NCBI RefSeq assembly: GCF_030864005.1
Contig: NZ_CP132976.1
Coordinates: 6,324,001 to 6,388,000 of the forward strand
Direction: 5' to 3'
Length of the DNA stretch: 64,000 nucleotides
Source: Achromobacter seleniivolatilans
GTDB taxonomy: Bacteria; Pseudomonadota; Gammaproteobacteria; Burkholderiales; Burkholderiaceae_B
The notes under the pieces were generated by a model. It had not been told where the DNA came from, made no database searches, and saw only the letters and a list, made by a program, of their open reading frames with translations. The translations under genes and the position numbers were made by a program. Positions 30,815 through 41,871 of this stretch are shown here, in pieces; the stretch's first letter is position 1; every line of letters starts with the position of its first letter.

Positions 30815-31702
30815 ATGCAGCCATCCCGGCGCGCTTTCCTGCTTGGCCGGCGGCCAGCCCAGACTCCTTGGGCGGCTTTTGTTCAACGTCTGACCCTGCT
30901 GTGCCAGGGGCAGTTGCGCGACCTGGGCGAAGAGGGCGCAGATGGTCCTCGGGCCATCCTGACCCCGATTCGTGATGCGGATGTTGCGCATGCCCGCAGC
31001 TTGTGCGCGGAATATCGCGTCGTGCTGCAACTTGAAGGCGCGCAGGGGCCGTACGCCCCGATCGCCGGCCCGTGCCTGCGGGTAGATCCCTCCCTGATGG
31101 CCGGACTGGCGCGTCTGGGCGGCGATACGCCGCGCTGGCGTGCGCAGCCCGGCGTGCCGCTGGCCGCGTTGGCGCAAGCTGGGCTACAGCAATTTTCCGG
31201 GTTGCCTGGCGCCATGACGCTGGCCGAGTGGCTGGCGGCGCCCGCGCCTTGGCCAGCCGGACGCTGCGCCGCATCGGGCGTGCTGGCGGTGGATGTGATG
31301 CTGGCGGACGGCATAGAGGAAACCTTGGGGCCGTTTGGCGAGGCGGACGTCCAGCCGCTGCGCTCGGCCACGGTGCAGAGTCTGGTGCCCGCCTTGTTCC
31401 AGCTGGCGTCAGGTGGTGATGCCTTTGCCACGAATGACGGCTATCACTGGCTGGGCCGCTACCGGCTGGACGCGCTGAAACCTGAAGCCCCTGCAACCGT
31501 CAATCTGGCCCACTTGTTGTTAGGGCATGGCGGCACCCTGGCTTGGGTGCAAAGCGTGATGCTGACCGACGCGCCCGCTTGGCGGGCAGCGGGTCCCGCA
31601 CCCAGTACCCCCGGGCTGGCGACCTTTCGGCTGGACGGACGAGTCAAGGAGGCTTTTGACCCTCATGGTCGTTTTCCCCTATTTCTGTCCAACGAAAACT
31701 GA
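30815..31702 (+). CDS. Degenerate FAD-linked oxidase-like protein
   Basis: A 295-residue protein that looks like an eroded FAD-binding oxidase of the GlcE type. The N-terminus MQPSRRAFLLGRR resembles a Tat signal. Then ILTPIRDADVAHARSLCAEY and CLRVDPSLM resemble the first FAD_binding_4 strand-helix units, but the usual glycine-rich pyrophosphate loop (RGGGT type) is replaced by LEGAQGPYAP. The C-terminus KEAFDPHGRFPLF resembles the KxxFDPxGxFNPG end of the family. FAD binding is doubtful. The start at 30815 has AAGGAA upstream. The frame is intact and codon use ordinary. Confidence 0.55.
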   Translation: MQPSRRAFLLGRRPAQTPWAAFVQRLTLLCQGQLRDLGEEGADGPRAILTPIRDADVAHARSLCAEYRVVLQLEGAQGPYAPIAGPCLRVDPSLMAGLARLGGDTPRWRAQPGVPLAALAQAGLQQFSGLPGAMTLAEWLAAPAPWPAGRCAASGVLAVDVMLADGIEETLGPFGEADVQPLRSATVQSLVPALFQLASGGDAFATNDGYHWLGRYRLDALKPEAPATVNLAHLLLGHGGTLAWVQSVMLTDAPAWRAAGPAPSTPGLATFRLDGRVKEAFDPHGRFPLFLSNEN

Positions 31703-31835
31703 ATGTTATTCAGCTTGCTGTAAGATTTCGCGGCTTGTCCTTAAGAGGGATGTGTCGCGGAAGTATCGCGCCGGCCGTCATGGGTCTAGAATTCCTCCCT
31801 CTTCATGTTTCACACTCTAGCCAGTAGCCGCCCCT

Positions 31836-34124
31836 ATGGATGCCAACCTTCGCAAAGCCGCTCTTGAATATCACGAGCACGGCCGCCCCGGAAAAATCTC
31901 GGTCACGCCGACCAAGCAGCTCACCAACCAGCGTGATCTTGCGCTGGCGTATTCGCCCGGCGTAGCGGCGGCCTGTGAGGAAATCGTTGCAGATCCGGCC
32001 AACGTGTTCCGGTACACCGCGCGCGGCAACCTGGTGGGTGTGATCACCAACGGCACCGCCGTGCTGGGTCTGGGCAATATCGGCGCGCTCGCCTCCAAGC
32101 CGGTGATGGAAGGCAAGGCGGTGTTGTTCAAAAAATTCGCCGGTCTGGATGTGTTTGACATCGAGATCGACGAAACCGACCCCGACAAGCTGGTCGAGAT
32201 CATTGCTGGCCTGGAAGCCACCTTTGGCGGCATCAATCTGGAAGACATCAAGGCTCCGGAATGCTTCACCGTCGAGCGCAAGCTCCGTGAACGCATGAAG
32301 ATTCCCGTTTTTCACGATGACCAGCACGGCACCGCGATCTGCGTGTCCGCCGCGTTCATCAACGGCCTGAAAGTCGTGGGCAAGGACATCAAGACGGTCA
32401 AGGTCGTGACCTCGGGCGCAGGCGCCGCCGCGCTGGCGTGCCTGGACCTGATGGTGGATCTGGGCCTGCCGCTGGAAAACATCTGGGTGACCGACATCGA
32501 AGGCGTGGTCTACGAAGGCCGCACCGTGCTGATGGACCCGGATAAAGCCCGCTTTGCGCAAAAGACGGACGCCCGCAAGCTGGCCGAAGTGATCCATGAC
32601 GCCGACGTGTTCCTGGGCTTGTCGGCCGGCGGCGTGCTGAAGCCGGAAATGGTGGCGGTTATGGGGCCGCGTCCGCTGATCCTGGCGCTGGCCAACCCCA
32701 CGCCGGAAATCCTGCCGGAGCTGGCGCAGTCGGTGCGCGATGATGTGGTCATGGCCACGGGCCGTTCGGACTACCCGAACCAGGTCAACAATGTGCTGTG
32801 CTTTCCCTACATCTTCCGAGGCGCGCTGGATGTGGGCGCCACCACCATCACGCGTGAAATGGAAAAGGCGGCGGTGTATGCCATTGCCCAATTGGCGCAG
32901 GAAGAGCAGAACGAAGTCGTGGCCGCCGCGTATGGCACCTTCGATATCTCGTTTGGTCCCGAATATCTGATTCCCAAGCCGTTTGATCCGCGTCTGATCG
33001 TGCGCATTGCGCCGGCTGTGGCTAAAGCTGCAATGGAAGGCGGCGTAGCTACACGCCCGCTGGCGGATCTGGAAGCCTACGAAGAACAGTTGCAGCAGTT
33101 CGTGTACCACTCGGGCGCGTTCATGAAGCCGCTGTTCTCGGCGGCCAAGCGCATCGTGCGCGAGGGCGGCCCGGCCCGCATCGTGTTCGCGGAAGGCGAA
33201 GACGAGCGCGTGCTGCGCGCAGTGCAGGTTGTGGTGGACGAAGGCTTGGCGCGTCCCATCCTGGTGGGCCGCCCGTCTGTGCTGCTGACCCGCATCGAAA
33301 AGCTGGGCCTGCGCCTGCGCCTGGGCGAAGACGTGGAAGTCACCAACCCGGAATACGACGAGCGTTTCCATCAGTACTGGACGACGTATTGGGAACGCAT
33401 GTGCCGCCGCGGTATCACCAAGGAAATGGCGCGCGTGGAAATGCGCCGCCGGATGACCTTGATTGGCGCGATGATGGTGCACCTGGGCGATGCCGACGGC
33501 ATGGTCTGCGGATCGGTGGGCGCCTATCACGATCACCTGCGGTTTGTGGATGAAGTGATCGGCCGCCGCCCCGGCCACAATGTGTATGCCGCCATGAACA
33601 TCCTGCTGCTCAACGAGCGCACGGTCGTGCTGGTGGATACCCACGTGAACGATGAGCCGTCCGCCGAACAGATCGCGGAATTCACGATTGCCGCTGCCAA
33701 CGAAATGCGCCGCATGTACCTGGCGCCGAAGGTGGCTTTGCTGTCGCGTTCGAATTTCGGTTCCGGCAGTTCGGCATCGGGTTTGAAAATGCGGCGTGCC
33801 CTGGAGATCGTGCGCGAACGCGCGCCCGATCTGGAAATTGACGGTGAAATGCACGGCGACTGCGCGCTGGACGAAGCGCTGCGCATGCGCATCCTGCCGT
33901 CTTCCACGCTCAAGGGCGAGGCTAATCTGCTGGTGTGCCCGAACGTGGATTCCGGCAACATTGCCTACAACCTGCTCAAGACAGCTGCGGGCGGCAACGT
34001 GGCCGTGGGTCCGTTCCTGCTCGGCTGCAATGCGCCGGTCCACATCCTGACCTCCAGCTCCACCGTGCGCCGCATCGTCAATATGACTGCGATGACTGTG
34101 GTCGATGTCAACACGCCACGTTGA
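31836..34124 (+). CDS. maeB: NADP-dependent malic enzyme (MaeB type)
   Basis: A 762-residue cytosolic enzyme converting malate to pyruvate, CO2 and NADPH. The malic domain (1-about 420) shows [35 protein letters not shown] and the nucleotide loop [14 protein letters not shown]. The C-terminal half (about 430-760) is a phosphotransacetylase-like regulatory domain, normal for MaeB, in which acetyl-CoA usually acts as effector. The start at 31836 ([13 protein letters not shown]) is the usual one. The last 20 bases overlap the patatin gene. Confidence 0.96.
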   Translation: MDANLRKAALEYHEHGRPGKISVTPTKQLTNQRDLALAYSPGVAAACEEIVADPANVFRYTARGNLVGVITNGTAVLGLGNIGALASKPVMEGKAVLFKKFAGLDVFDIEIDETDPDKLVEIIAGLEATFGGINLEDIKAPECFTVERKLRERMKIPVFHDDQHGTAICVSAAFINGLKVVGKDIKTVKVVTSGAGAAALACLDLMVDLGLPLENIWVTDIEGVVYEGRTVLMDPDKARFAQKTDARKLAEVIHDADVFLGLSAGGVLKPEMVAVMGPRPLILALANPTPEILPELAQSVRDDVVMATGRSDYPNQVNNVLCFPYIFRGALDVGATTITREMEKAAVYAIAQLAQEEQNEVVAAAYGTFDISFGPEYLIPKPFDPRLIVRIAPAVAKAAMEGGVATRPLADLEAYEEQLQQFVYHSGAFMKPLFSAAKRIVREGGPARIVFAEGEDERVLRAVQVVVDEGLARPILVGRPSVLLTRIEKLGLRLRLGEDVEVTNPEYDERFHQYWTTYWERMCRRGITKEMARVEMRRRMTLIGAMMVHLGDADGMVCGSVGAYHDHLRFVDEVIGRRPGHNVYAAMNILLLNERTVVLVDTHVNDEPSAEQIAEFTIAAANEMRRMYLAPKVALLSRSNFGSGSSASGLKMRRALEIVRERAPDLEIDGEMHGDCALDEALRMRILPSSTLKGEANLLVCPNVDSGNIAYNLLKTAAGGNVAVGPFLLGCNAPVHILTSSSTVRRIVNMTAMTVVDVNTPR

Positions 34125-35334
34125 AGTAGGCCCCTCCGGTCCGGTGTGCCGACGCACGCCGACCGGTCTGGTCCTGACCGGAGGCGGCGCGCGCGCCGCC
34201 TATCAGGTAGGGGTGCTCAGCGCCATCATGGAGCTGCTGGACCCCGACTGGCATTCCCGCTTCCAGAATCCGTTTGACATCATTTGCGGCACCTCGGCCG
34301 GGGCGATCAATGCCGCCGCGCTGGCTTGCCGCGCCGACCGGCCCCACCTGGGGGTGCGGCGTATACGCCGGCTGTGGTCGTCACTGAATACCGACATGAT
34401 TTACCGGGCGGATGCCCCCGGGCTGATCCGCACAGGCGTGCGCTGGCTGGGCCTGCTGGCCCTGGGCTGGATGTACTCGGGTTTGACGCGCAAGCGCCCT
34501 CAGTCCTTGCTGGACAACAGCCCCATGGAAGCCTTGCTGGGGCGCGTGCTGAATTTTCATAATCTGCGCGCCAATCTGGAGGGCGGCTCGCTGTCGGCGC
34601 TGGCGATTACCGCGTCGGGCTATACCAGCGGCGAACATCTGACCTTTTACCAGGCGCATACGCCGATCGAACCCTGGCACCGTTATCTGCGCCTGGCGAT
34701 CCCAACGCCCATCACGATCGACCATTTGATGGCGTCGTCGTCGATTCCCTTCGTGTTTCCGGCGCGTCACGTCGAGGTGCATGGCAAGGGCGAGTGGTGC
34801 GGCGACGGCTCGATGCGTCAACTGGCTCCGATCAGTCCGGCCATCCACCTGGGCGCGCACCGCGTCCTGGTGATCGGCACGGGCTTTCGCGACGATACCC
34901 ATCCCGAGCATCGCGAGGATTCGCCGCCTTATCCCTCGCTTGCGCAGGTGGGCGGACACGCGTTGTCCAGCATTTTCCTGGATGGCTTGTCGGTGGACGT
35001 CGAGCGGTTGGAACGCATCAATTATCTGATGGACCACGCATCCCAAGACGGCACGCAGGTCAATGTGCGCCGTATTCAGGTGCTGACCATCACGCCCAGC
35101 CAGTCTTTGGACACCATGGCGCTGGAGCACTTGAAGGACATGCCTGCACAAGCCCGTGCCCTTTTTCGCGTACTCGGTGTATCGTCCGATCCAGGCCGTC
35201 CGGGAGGCGGGGCGTTGATGTCCTACCTCTTGTTCGAATCCAGCTACACCAAGCGATTGATAGAACTGGGTTATGCCGATACGATGCAGCGTAACGACGA
35301 AGTGATCGCCTTTTTCAAGGAGGCACAGGCATGA
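34105..35334 (+). CDS. Patatin-like phospholipase
   Basis: A 409-residue patatin-family lipid acyl hydrolase. The oxyanion loop is LTGGGARAAYQVGVL, the nucleophile Ser64 is in GTSAG, and the catalytic Asp of the Ser-Asp dyad is in WCGDGSMR. DUF3336-type N-terminal text is absent. No signal peptide is seen, so it is probably cytosolic or peripheral at the membrane. The start at 34105 overlaps maeB by 20 bases in another frame. A GTG at 34144 is an alternative. Its stop overlaps the barstar gene (ATGA). Confidence 0.86.
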   Translation: MSTRHVEVGPSGPVCRRTPTGLVLTGGGARAAYQVGVLSAIMELLDPDWHSRFQNPFDIICGTSAGAINAAALACRADRPHLGVRRIRRLWSSLNTDMIYRADAPGLIRTGVRWLGLLALGWMYSGLTRKRPQSLLDNSPMEALLGRVLNFHNLRANLEGGSLSALAITASGYTSGEHLTFYQAHTPIEPWHRYLRLAIPTPITIDHLMASSSIPFVFPARHVEVHGKGEWCGDGSMRQLAPISPAIHLGAHRVLVIGTGFRDDTHPEHREDSPPYPSLAQVGGHALSSIFLDGLSVDVERLERINYLMDHASQDGTQVNVRRIQVLTITPSQSLDTMALEHLKDMPAQARALFRVLGVSSDPGRPGGGALMSYLLFESSYTKRLIELGYADTMQRNDEVIAFFKEAQA

Positions 35335-35798
35335 CGCGCAATGCCCAATCTACTTTGCAGCGCCAGCTGCTGCGCGGCGGAGCGCTGCCTCATGACGGGC
35401 TGGACAAGAAGGCCGTGGTGGATGCCGCACACGAGCTTGGCCTGTCATTGTTTGTGGCCAATTGCGACCCCGCCCGCAGCCGCTCCGCAGTGTTGCGAGC
35501 CATCGTCAAGGCGGTGGATTTTCCCGAGTATTTCGGCGGCAATCTGGATGCCCTCTACGATTGCCTGTGCGACACCGTCCTGGATCACAAGACCGGCGTG
35601 GTGCTGTGGCTGTACAAGCTGCATAGCGGCGACCCTGCACTGGAAGAGGACGCGGCTCGCATTGAAAGCGTTTGTTCGGACGCGGCAGAATTCGCACACG
35701 AGAATGGTCGCGTTTTTGCGTATGTCATTGAACATGCAGGCAAGCACCCCGACCCCGAACCCGGTGTTGCCGCGGCGCCTTATGGTGAAAACGGCTGA
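35331..35798 (+). CDS. Barstar family protein
   Basis: A 155-residue protein with a barstar-like domain at about 30-130: LSLFVANCDPARSRSAVLRAIVKAVDFPEYFGGNLDALYDCL holds the conserved YFGxNxDAxxDxL core. Barstar inhibits barnase-type RNases, but no barnase gene is near, so this is an orphan inhibitor-fold protein, as is common in proteobacteria. It is coupled to the patatin gene by ATGA. I do not know a function linking the two. Confidence 0.85.
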   Translation: MTRNAQSTLQRQLLRGGALPHDGLDKKAVVDAAHELGLSLFVANCDPARSRSAVLRAIVKAVDFPEYFGGNLDALYDCLCDTVLDHKTGVVLWLYKLHSGDPALEEDAARIESVCSDAAEFAHENGRVFAYVIEHAGKHPDPEPGVAAAPYGENG

Positions 35799-35862
35799 TT
35801 GTTGACAGGCGCCCGATCAGAGGCAGCCCGCCAGCAGGTAACAAGCCAGCGCTGGCTGGCTG

Positions 35863-36594
35863 CTACCAACCCATCAGCGCGCTGATTGCAGACAGCAGCG
35901 CAAGCCCCGCCGTTTCGGTGCGCAGCACCCGGGGGCCAAAGCGCACGGCTTTTACGCCCGCCTGCTGGGCCTGCGCCAATTCCTTGTCTGACCAACCGCC
36001 TTCGGGACCCACCAGCAGCGTCAGCGCCTGCGGGTTCGCGGCGCTTTGCAACGCGCCCGCGAGATCCTCAGAGGCATCAGGGTGACACAACAGGCGCAGG
36101 CCGTCGGCGGGCTGCGCCAGCCAATCCGCCAGCGTCTGCGGGGCGTCCACCGCCATCAGGCGGTTGCGGCCGCACTGCTCGGCGGCGGATTGCGCGATAC
36201 GCTGCCAATGCGCCACGCGTTTTTCCAGCCGGGGGCCGGACAATTGCAGCACGCTGCGTTGGGCCGCAATCGGACTGACACGCGCCGCGCCCAATTCCAC
36301 CGCTTTTTCCACCACCCAATCCATCTTGTCGCCAGACGGCAGCCCTTGCACCAGGGTGATCCGGCCGGCCAGTTCGGCCTCTCGGGGGTCGAAGTCACCG
36401 AGTTGCGCATAACCTGCCTTGCCTTCGGCTTCCAGAGTGGCGGGGTATTCGCCGCCTTGGCCATTGAACAGCACGATGGTTTCACCGGCTGTCAGGCGAA
36501 GCACGCGCAAGGCGTGGTGTGCCAGGGCTTCCGGCAGGGCGATACGGGCGCCGGCGGCTAGCGGGGCGTCGCAGAAGAAACGGGGAACGGCCAT
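35863..36594 (-). CDS. rsmE: 16S rRNA (uracil-1498-N3)-methyltransferase
   Basis: A 243-residue SPOUT methyltransferase that methylates U1498 in the small-subunit rRNA. The start MAVPRFFCDAPL is typical, with an N-terminal PUA-like domain. The knot motifs LLVGPEGGWSDKEL and GPRVLRTETAGLALLSAI are near the C-terminus. A longer frame to 36672 adds residues not seen in the family. Convergent with the barstar gene. Confidence 0.94.
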   Translation of the reverse strand: MAVPRFFCDAPLAAGARIALPEALAHHALRVLRLTAGETIVLFNGQGGEYPATLEAEGKAGYAQLGDFDPREAELAGRITLVQGLPSGDKMDWVVEKAVELGAARVSPIAAQRSVLQLSGPRLEKRVAHWQRIAQSAAEQCGRNRLMAVDAPQTLADWLAQPADGLRLLCHPDASEDLAGALQSAANPQALTLLVGPEGGWSDKELAQAQQAGVKAVRFGPRVLRTETAGLALLSAISALMGW

Positions 36595-36635
36595 GAGTCG
36601 GGCGAGTGTAAAAGAGGGAAGGGCGGCAGGCGTAT

Positions 36636-37058
36636 TTACTTGAGCGCGTAGCCTACCACTTTGATTCCCCAATGAATGAACGTGGGCGCGCTGGACGCCA
36701 GGTTAAGACCAAGCAGGGTCAGGAAGCCGACCGTCATCTTTTTGTCCAGCCGCAGGACATGGGCGCGAAGGTCGGATAGATCTTCATGCGTGGCGAAACG
36801 TTTGAGCTCTTCGCGGTTGGGTAATTGGGCGATTTGTTTGCGGATTTCGGCCAGTTCTTCACGCCGGGCAAGTGGGGCAACGGCCGCATTCAGATCGTTG
36901 CGCCATTCTTGCCGCAGCTTGGCGACTAGCTCGGCCTCTCCTTTGATTTGGGCGCGTTCAAGGGCACGCACCATGCCAAGCGCGCGTTCTTCGCCCACAG
37001 CCTCGCGCAGCGCCATGAAACCTTCGATTGGGATAGTGACGTTCAGCATAGGGGTCAT
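36636..37058 (-). CDS. Coiled-coil protein with C-terminal membrane segment (DUF1640-like)
   Basis: A 140-residue protein. Residues 10-95 are highly charged and helical (EELAEIRKQIAQLPNREELK), likely coiled coil, followed by one hydrophobic segment near the end (GFLTLLGLNLASSAP). It resembles DUF1640/CCDC90-type proteins, but the match is by general look only. The start is uncertain: ATG 37058 is chosen; ATG 37049 and TTG 37082 are alternatives. It lies 41 bases upstream of rsmE in the same direction. Confidence 0.6.
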   Translation of the reverse strand: MTPMLNVTIPIEGFMALREAVGEERALGMVRALERAQIKGEAELVAKLRQEWRNDLNAAVAPLARREELAEIRKQIAQLPNREELKRFATHEDLSDLRAHVLRLDKKMTVGFLTLLGLNLASSAPTFIHWGIKVVGYALK

Positions 37059-37140
37059 GGTATGAGAATCTGGGAGTGGCAACTGTCAGCTATCCTGAAT
37101 GTCAGACCCCTTTCCCGCAATTGTGGGATATACGCTGATA

Positions 37141-37214
37141 TTTCCCTCAGGGAAACGCACGTTTACATAGGCCTTTCGGCCGATGGCCTCGGGGAAATCC
37201 CCAGATGCTAAAAT
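37141..37214 (+). promoter_or_regulatory. tkt upstream region: dyads and extended -10
   Basis: Two symmetric elements, TTTCCC-TCA-GGGAAA (37141-37155) and GGGGA-AA-TCCCC (37191-37202), precede an extended -10 box TGCTAAAAT (37206-37214), 72 bases before the tkt ATG. The arrangement suggests an activated or repressed promoter for tkt-gap-pgk. The regulator is unknown; a LysR-type or other dimer could bind the first dyad. Confidence 0.4.
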
Positions 37215-37286
37215 CTTCTGCTTCGCAACCCACTCAACTGGCCCCTATATTCCCTGTAGGCGTGTCAGCTTAAAAGAGCCTTCCGA

Positions 37287-39323
37287 ATGAGCAATCCGAC
37301 CGCCCCTAAACTTGCCTTGGCGGATGCCATCCGCGCCCTCGCGATGGATGCCGTGCAACAAGCGAACTCCGGGCATCCGGGTGCTCCCATGGGCATGGCG
37401 GAAATCGCCCAAGCCTTGTGGACGGGCAACCTGCGCCATAACCCGAAAGACCCCGCCTGGGCCAACCGCGACCGCTTCGTGCTGTCGAACGGCCACGGCT
37501 CGATGCTGATCTACGCCCTGCTGCACCTGACGGGCTACGATCTGCCGATCGAAGAACTCAAGAATTTCCGCCAACTGCATTCCAAGACGCCGGGTCACCC
37601 CGAAGTGGGTATCACCCCGGGCGTGGAAACGACCACCGGCCCGCTGGGCCAGGGTCTGGGCAACGCCGTTGGCATGGCGCTGGCTGAAGCGCTGCTGGCT
37701 GCCGAATTCAACAAGCCGGGCCACACGCTCGTCGACCACCACACTTACGCCTTCACCGGCGACGGCTGCCTGATGGAAGGCATTTCGCACGAAGTGTGTT
37801 CGCTGGCCGGCACGTTGAAGCTCGGCAAGCTGGTCGTGCTGTATGACGACAACGGCATCTCCATCGACGGCCATGTCGAACACTGGTTCGCCGATGACAC
37901 CGCCAAGCGTTTCGAAGGCTACGGCTGGAACGTGATCCGTGGCGTCGATGGCCATGACGTCGCTGCCGTGGACGCCGCCATCAAGGCAGCGCGTTCGCAA
38001 TCGGAAAAGCCCACGCTGGTCATCTGCCGCACTGTCATCGGCAAGGGTTCGCCCAATATGGCCGGCACGCACAACGTGCACGGCGCGCCGCTGGGCAAGG
38101 ACGAAATCGCCGCTACGCGCGCCGCGCTGGGCTGGTCTTCGGAACCGTTCCAGATTCCGCAAGACGTTTATGACGGCTGGGATGGCCGCAAGTCGGGCGC
38201 CGCAGCTCAGGCCGAATGGCAGTCCGCGTTTGACGCCTACGCCGCTGAATTTCCTGCAGAGGCCGCCGAATTCACGCGCCGCATGAAGGGCGACATGCCC
38301 GCAGGCTACGCTGACCAATTCCAGGCGTACTTGAACGCCACGCTGGAAAAGGCCGAAACCGTCGCCACGCGCAAGGCCTCCCAGTTCGCAATCACCGCCC
38401 TGGCCCCGGTGCTGCCGGAAATGCTGGGCGGCTCGGCCGACCTGACCGGTTCCAACTTCACCGACTGGAAGGGCGTTGCCGCCGTTCGCGCCGGTGAAAA
38501 GGGTATCCAGTTCGGCCGCCACATCAATTACGGCGTGCGTGAGTTCGGCATGGCCGCCATCATGAACGGCGTGGCCTTGCACGGCGGCTATCTGCCGTTT
38601 GGCGGCACGTTCCTGACGTTCTCGGACTACTCGCGCAACGCCATCCGCATGGCCGCGCTGATGAAGCAGCGTGTCATCCACGTGTTCACCCACGATTCGA
38701 TCGGCCTGGGCGAAGACGGCCCGACCCACCAATCCATCGAACACGCCGCCAGCCTGCGTCTGATCCCCAACCTGTCGCTGTGGCGTCCTTGCGATACGGC
38801 TGAAACTGCCGTGGCCTGGAACGCTGCCGTAACGCGCCCGACCAGCATCGGCATGGACGTGCATGACGGCGGCCCGACCGCCCTGTTGCTGTCGCGTCAG
38901 AACCTGCCGTTTGTTCCGCGTGACGCGGCTACCGTGGACGCCATCGCCCGCGGCGGTTATGTGCTGCGCGACGCTGAAGGCGCCCGCGCTGTCATCATCG
39001 CCACCGGCTCCGAAGTTGCCATCGCGCTGGACGCGCAGGCGCAACTGGCCAAGGAAGGCGTCGCCGTGCGCGTAGTCTCCATGCCCAGCACCGACGTGTT
39101 CGACCGTCAAGACGCTGCCTGGAAGCAATCCGTATTGCCCAAGGGTCTGCCGCGCGTGGCGGTGGAAGCAGGTGTTACCGCCTTCTGGCACAAGTACGTG
39201 GGCCTGGAAGGCGCCGTGGTCGGTATCGACCGCTACGGCGAGTCCGCTCCGGCCGGCGCGCTGTTCAAGTTCTTCGGGCTGACCGCCGACAAGGTGGCCG
39301 AGACCGTTAAACAGGTTTTGTAA
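37287..39323 (+). CDS. tkt: Transketolase
   Basis: A 678-residue thiamine-diphosphate enzyme of the pentose phosphate pathway. N-terminal text [17 protein letters not shown], the ThDP motif [18 protein letters not shown] with VLYDDN, the pyrimidine domain with [15 protein letters not shown], and a C-terminal domain ending near [10 protein letters not shown]. The length is typical. First of tkt-gap-pgk, with gap starting 15 bases later behind a clear AAAGGAG site. Very regular GC-rich codons suggest high expression. Confidence 0.97.
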   Translation: MSNPTAPKLALADAIRALAMDAVQQANSGHPGAPMGMAEIAQALWTGNLRHNPKDPAWANRDRFVLSNGHGSMLIYALLHLTGYDLPIEELKNFRQLHSKTPGHPEVGITPGVETTTGPLGQGLGNAVGMALAEALLAAEFNKPGHTLVDHHTYAFTGDGCLMEGISHEVCSLAGTLKLGKLVVLYDDNGISIDGHVEHWFADDTAKRFEGYGWNVIRGVDGHDVAAVDAAIKAARSQSEKPTLVICRTVIGKGSPNMAGTHNVHGAPLGKDEIAATRAALGWSSEPFQIPQDVYDGWDGRKSGAAAQAEWQSAFDAYAAEFPAEAAEFTRRMKGDMPAGYADQFQAYLNATLEKAETVATRKASQFAITALAPVLPEMLGGSADLTGSNFTDWKGVAAVRAGEKGIQFGRHINYGVREFGMAAIMNGVALHGGYLPFGGTFLTFSDYSRNAIRMAALMKQRVIHVFTHDSIGLGEDGPTHQSIEHAASLRLIPNLSLWRPCDTAETAVAWNAAVTRPTSIGMDVHDGGPTALLLSRQNLPFVPRDAATVDAIARGGYVLRDAEGARAVIIATGSEVAIALDAQAQLAKEGVAVRVVSMPSTDVFDRQDAAWKQSVLPKGLPRVAVEAGVTAFWHKYVGLEGAVVGIDRYGESAPAGALFKFFGLTADKVAETVKQVL

Positions 39324-40349
<1,026 letters not shown>

Positions 40350-40365
40350 GCAACACGGTCAGTCC

Positions 40366-40420
40366 AGAGGGGACGGATTTGTTTTCTGCCATGGCGGAAA
40401 ACGGGTTCGTCCCCTTTGTT
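40366..40420 (+). other. Long hairpin in the gap-pgk spacer
   Basis: Outer arms AGGGGACG (40368-40375) and CGTCCCCT (40408-40415) enclose an inner palindrome GTTTTCTGCC/GGCGGAAAAC centred near 40391. TTGTT follows. It can act as a partial terminator or RNA-stabilising element, letting gap be expressed above pgk. Confidence 0.65.
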
Positions 40421-40443
40421 CGCCCATCGTAGGAATTAAAAAT

Positions 40444-41640
40444 ATGCCCAACGTTAATACCCTGTCTGCGCTGGCCAAGTCCGGCGCGCTTTCCGGCAAG
40501 CGTGTGTTCATCCGCGCCGATCTGAATGTGCCGTTCGATGACGCCGGCCGCATTTCCGAGGACACCCGTATCCGCGCCTCGGTGCCGGGTATCCGCCTGG
40601 CGCTGGACGCTGGTGCTGCCGTCATGGTGACGTCGCATCTGGGCCGCCCGAAAGAAGGCGTGCTGACCGAAGCCGACTCGCTGGCCAAGGTTGGCCAACG
40701 CCTGTCTGAACTGTTGGGCATGCCCGTGCAGCTGGTTCGCGATTGGGTCGACGGCGTGCAAGTCGATCACGGCCAGGTCGTGCTGCTGGAAAACTGCCGC
40801 GTGAACGTGGGCGAGAAGAAGGACGACGAAGCGCTGGCCAAGAAGATGGCCGCGTTGTGCGATGTCTACGTCAACGATGCCTTTGGTACGGCGCACCGCG
40901 CCGAAGCCACCACTCACGGTATTGCGCGTTTCGCACCCGTGGCCTGCGCCGGCCCCTTGCTGGCAGCCGAGCTGGAAGCGCTGGGCCGTGCTCTGCACGA
41001 GCCGAAGCGTCCGCTGGTTGCCATTGTTGGCGGCTCCAAGGTGTCCACCAAGCTGTCGATCCTGCAATCGCTGGCTGACAAGGTCGACCAACTGGTGGTG
41101 GGCGGCGGTATTGCAAACACCTTCATGCTGGCCGCTGGCCTGTCTATTGGCAAGTCGCTGGCCGAGCCCGACCAGGTCGACCAGGCGCGCGCCGTGATCG
41201 ACATCATGAAGCAGCGAGGCGCCGCCGTGCCGATTCCGGTGGATGTGGTGTGCGCCAAGAAGTTTGGCGCGGACGCAGAGGCTACCGTCAAGGCGGCTGA
41301 AGACGTGGCAGACGACGACCTGATCCTGGACATTGGCCCCAAGACCGCGGCGCAATTGGCCGAGATCTTGAAGAAGGCCGGCACCATTGTGTGGAACGGC
41401 CCCGTGGGCGTGTTCGAAATCGATCAGTTCGCCAATGGTACTGAAGTCGTTGCACGCGCCATCGCGGAATCGGATGGTTTCTCGATCGCCGGCGGCGGTG
41501 ACACATTGGCCGCCATCGCCAAGTACGGTATCGGCGAGCAGGTCGGTTATATCTCGACGGGCGGCGGCGCTTTCCTGGAATTCCTGGAAGGCAAGACCTT
41601 GCCCGCTGTCGCCGTGCTGGAAGCCCGCGCCGCGAAGTAA
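40444..41640 (+). CDS. pgk: Phosphoglycerate kinase
   Basis: A 398-residue glycolytic kinase. [14 protein letters not shown] near the start binds substrate. [23 protein letters not shown] text, [29 protein letters not shown] and GGGDTLAAI follow in order. The length is normal. It starts after AGGAATTAAAAAT; the gap stop is 94 bases upstream, with a hairpin between. Confidence 0.97.
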   Translation: MPNVNTLSALAKSGALSGKRVFIRADLNVPFDDAGRISEDTRIRASVPGIRLALDAGAAVMVTSHLGRPKEGVLTEADSLAKVGQRLSELLGMPVQLVRDWVDGVQVDHGQVVLLENCRVNVGEKKDDEALAKKMAALCDVYVNDAFGTAHRAEATTHGIARFAPVACAGPLLAAELEALGRALHEPKRPLVAIVGGSKVSTKLSILQSLADKVDQLVVGGGIANTFMLAAGLSIGKSLAEPDQVDQARAVIDIMKQRGAAVPIPVDVVCAKKFGADAEATVKAAEDVADDDLILDIGPKTAAQLAEILKKAGTIVWNGPVGVFEIDQFANGTEVVARAIAESDGFSIAGGGDTLAAIAKYGIGEQVGYISTGGGAFLEFLEGKTLPAVAVLEARAAK

Positions 41641-41826
41641 GCGCGCAGGATGGGTCTAGCGCGAACGTCCGCCCTTAAGGACTCCGGCGCCGAACGCGCG
41701 AACCCCATCCTGGAATTGCTCAAAGACGCGTGCAAAATGCACGACGCCGACGCATTTCCAGGTAATGTAGACGGGTATTGATTTGGCACCCGGCCGGCGG
41801 CGCGTCGTTGGTGTAGGCTTGGCGGT

Positions 41827-41849
41827 CCCCCGCGCCGTGCGGGATTTTT
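41827..41849 (+). terminator. Terminator after pgk
   Basis: Stem CCCGC-GCCGT-GCGGG (41829-41843) followed by ATTTTT. It lies 190 bases after pgk and only 23 bases before the sulP ATG. It may instead be a leader attenuator for the transporter gene. Confidence 0.55.
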
Positions 41850-41871
41850 ACTTTCAAATCGCCGCAGCACC

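Noticed and set aside
32990..34124. Phosphotransacetylase domain of maeB as an accidental fusion
   Set aside because: MaeB-type malic enzymes normally carry this domain.
31803..34157. A 784-codon open frame antisense to maeB
   Set aside because: It mirrors the GC-rich codon pattern of maeB, is full of His/Gln/Arg, and shows no domain. maeB matches its family end to end.
35810..35862. Palindrome AGCCAGCGCTGGCT between the barstar gene and rsmE as terminator
   Set aside because: No loop of usable size in the perfect form and no T-run on either strand; not enough to call.
37245..39191. A 648-codon open frame antisense to tkt
   Set aside because: The same mirror effect over a highly biased gene; transketolase motifs are unambiguous on the plus strand.
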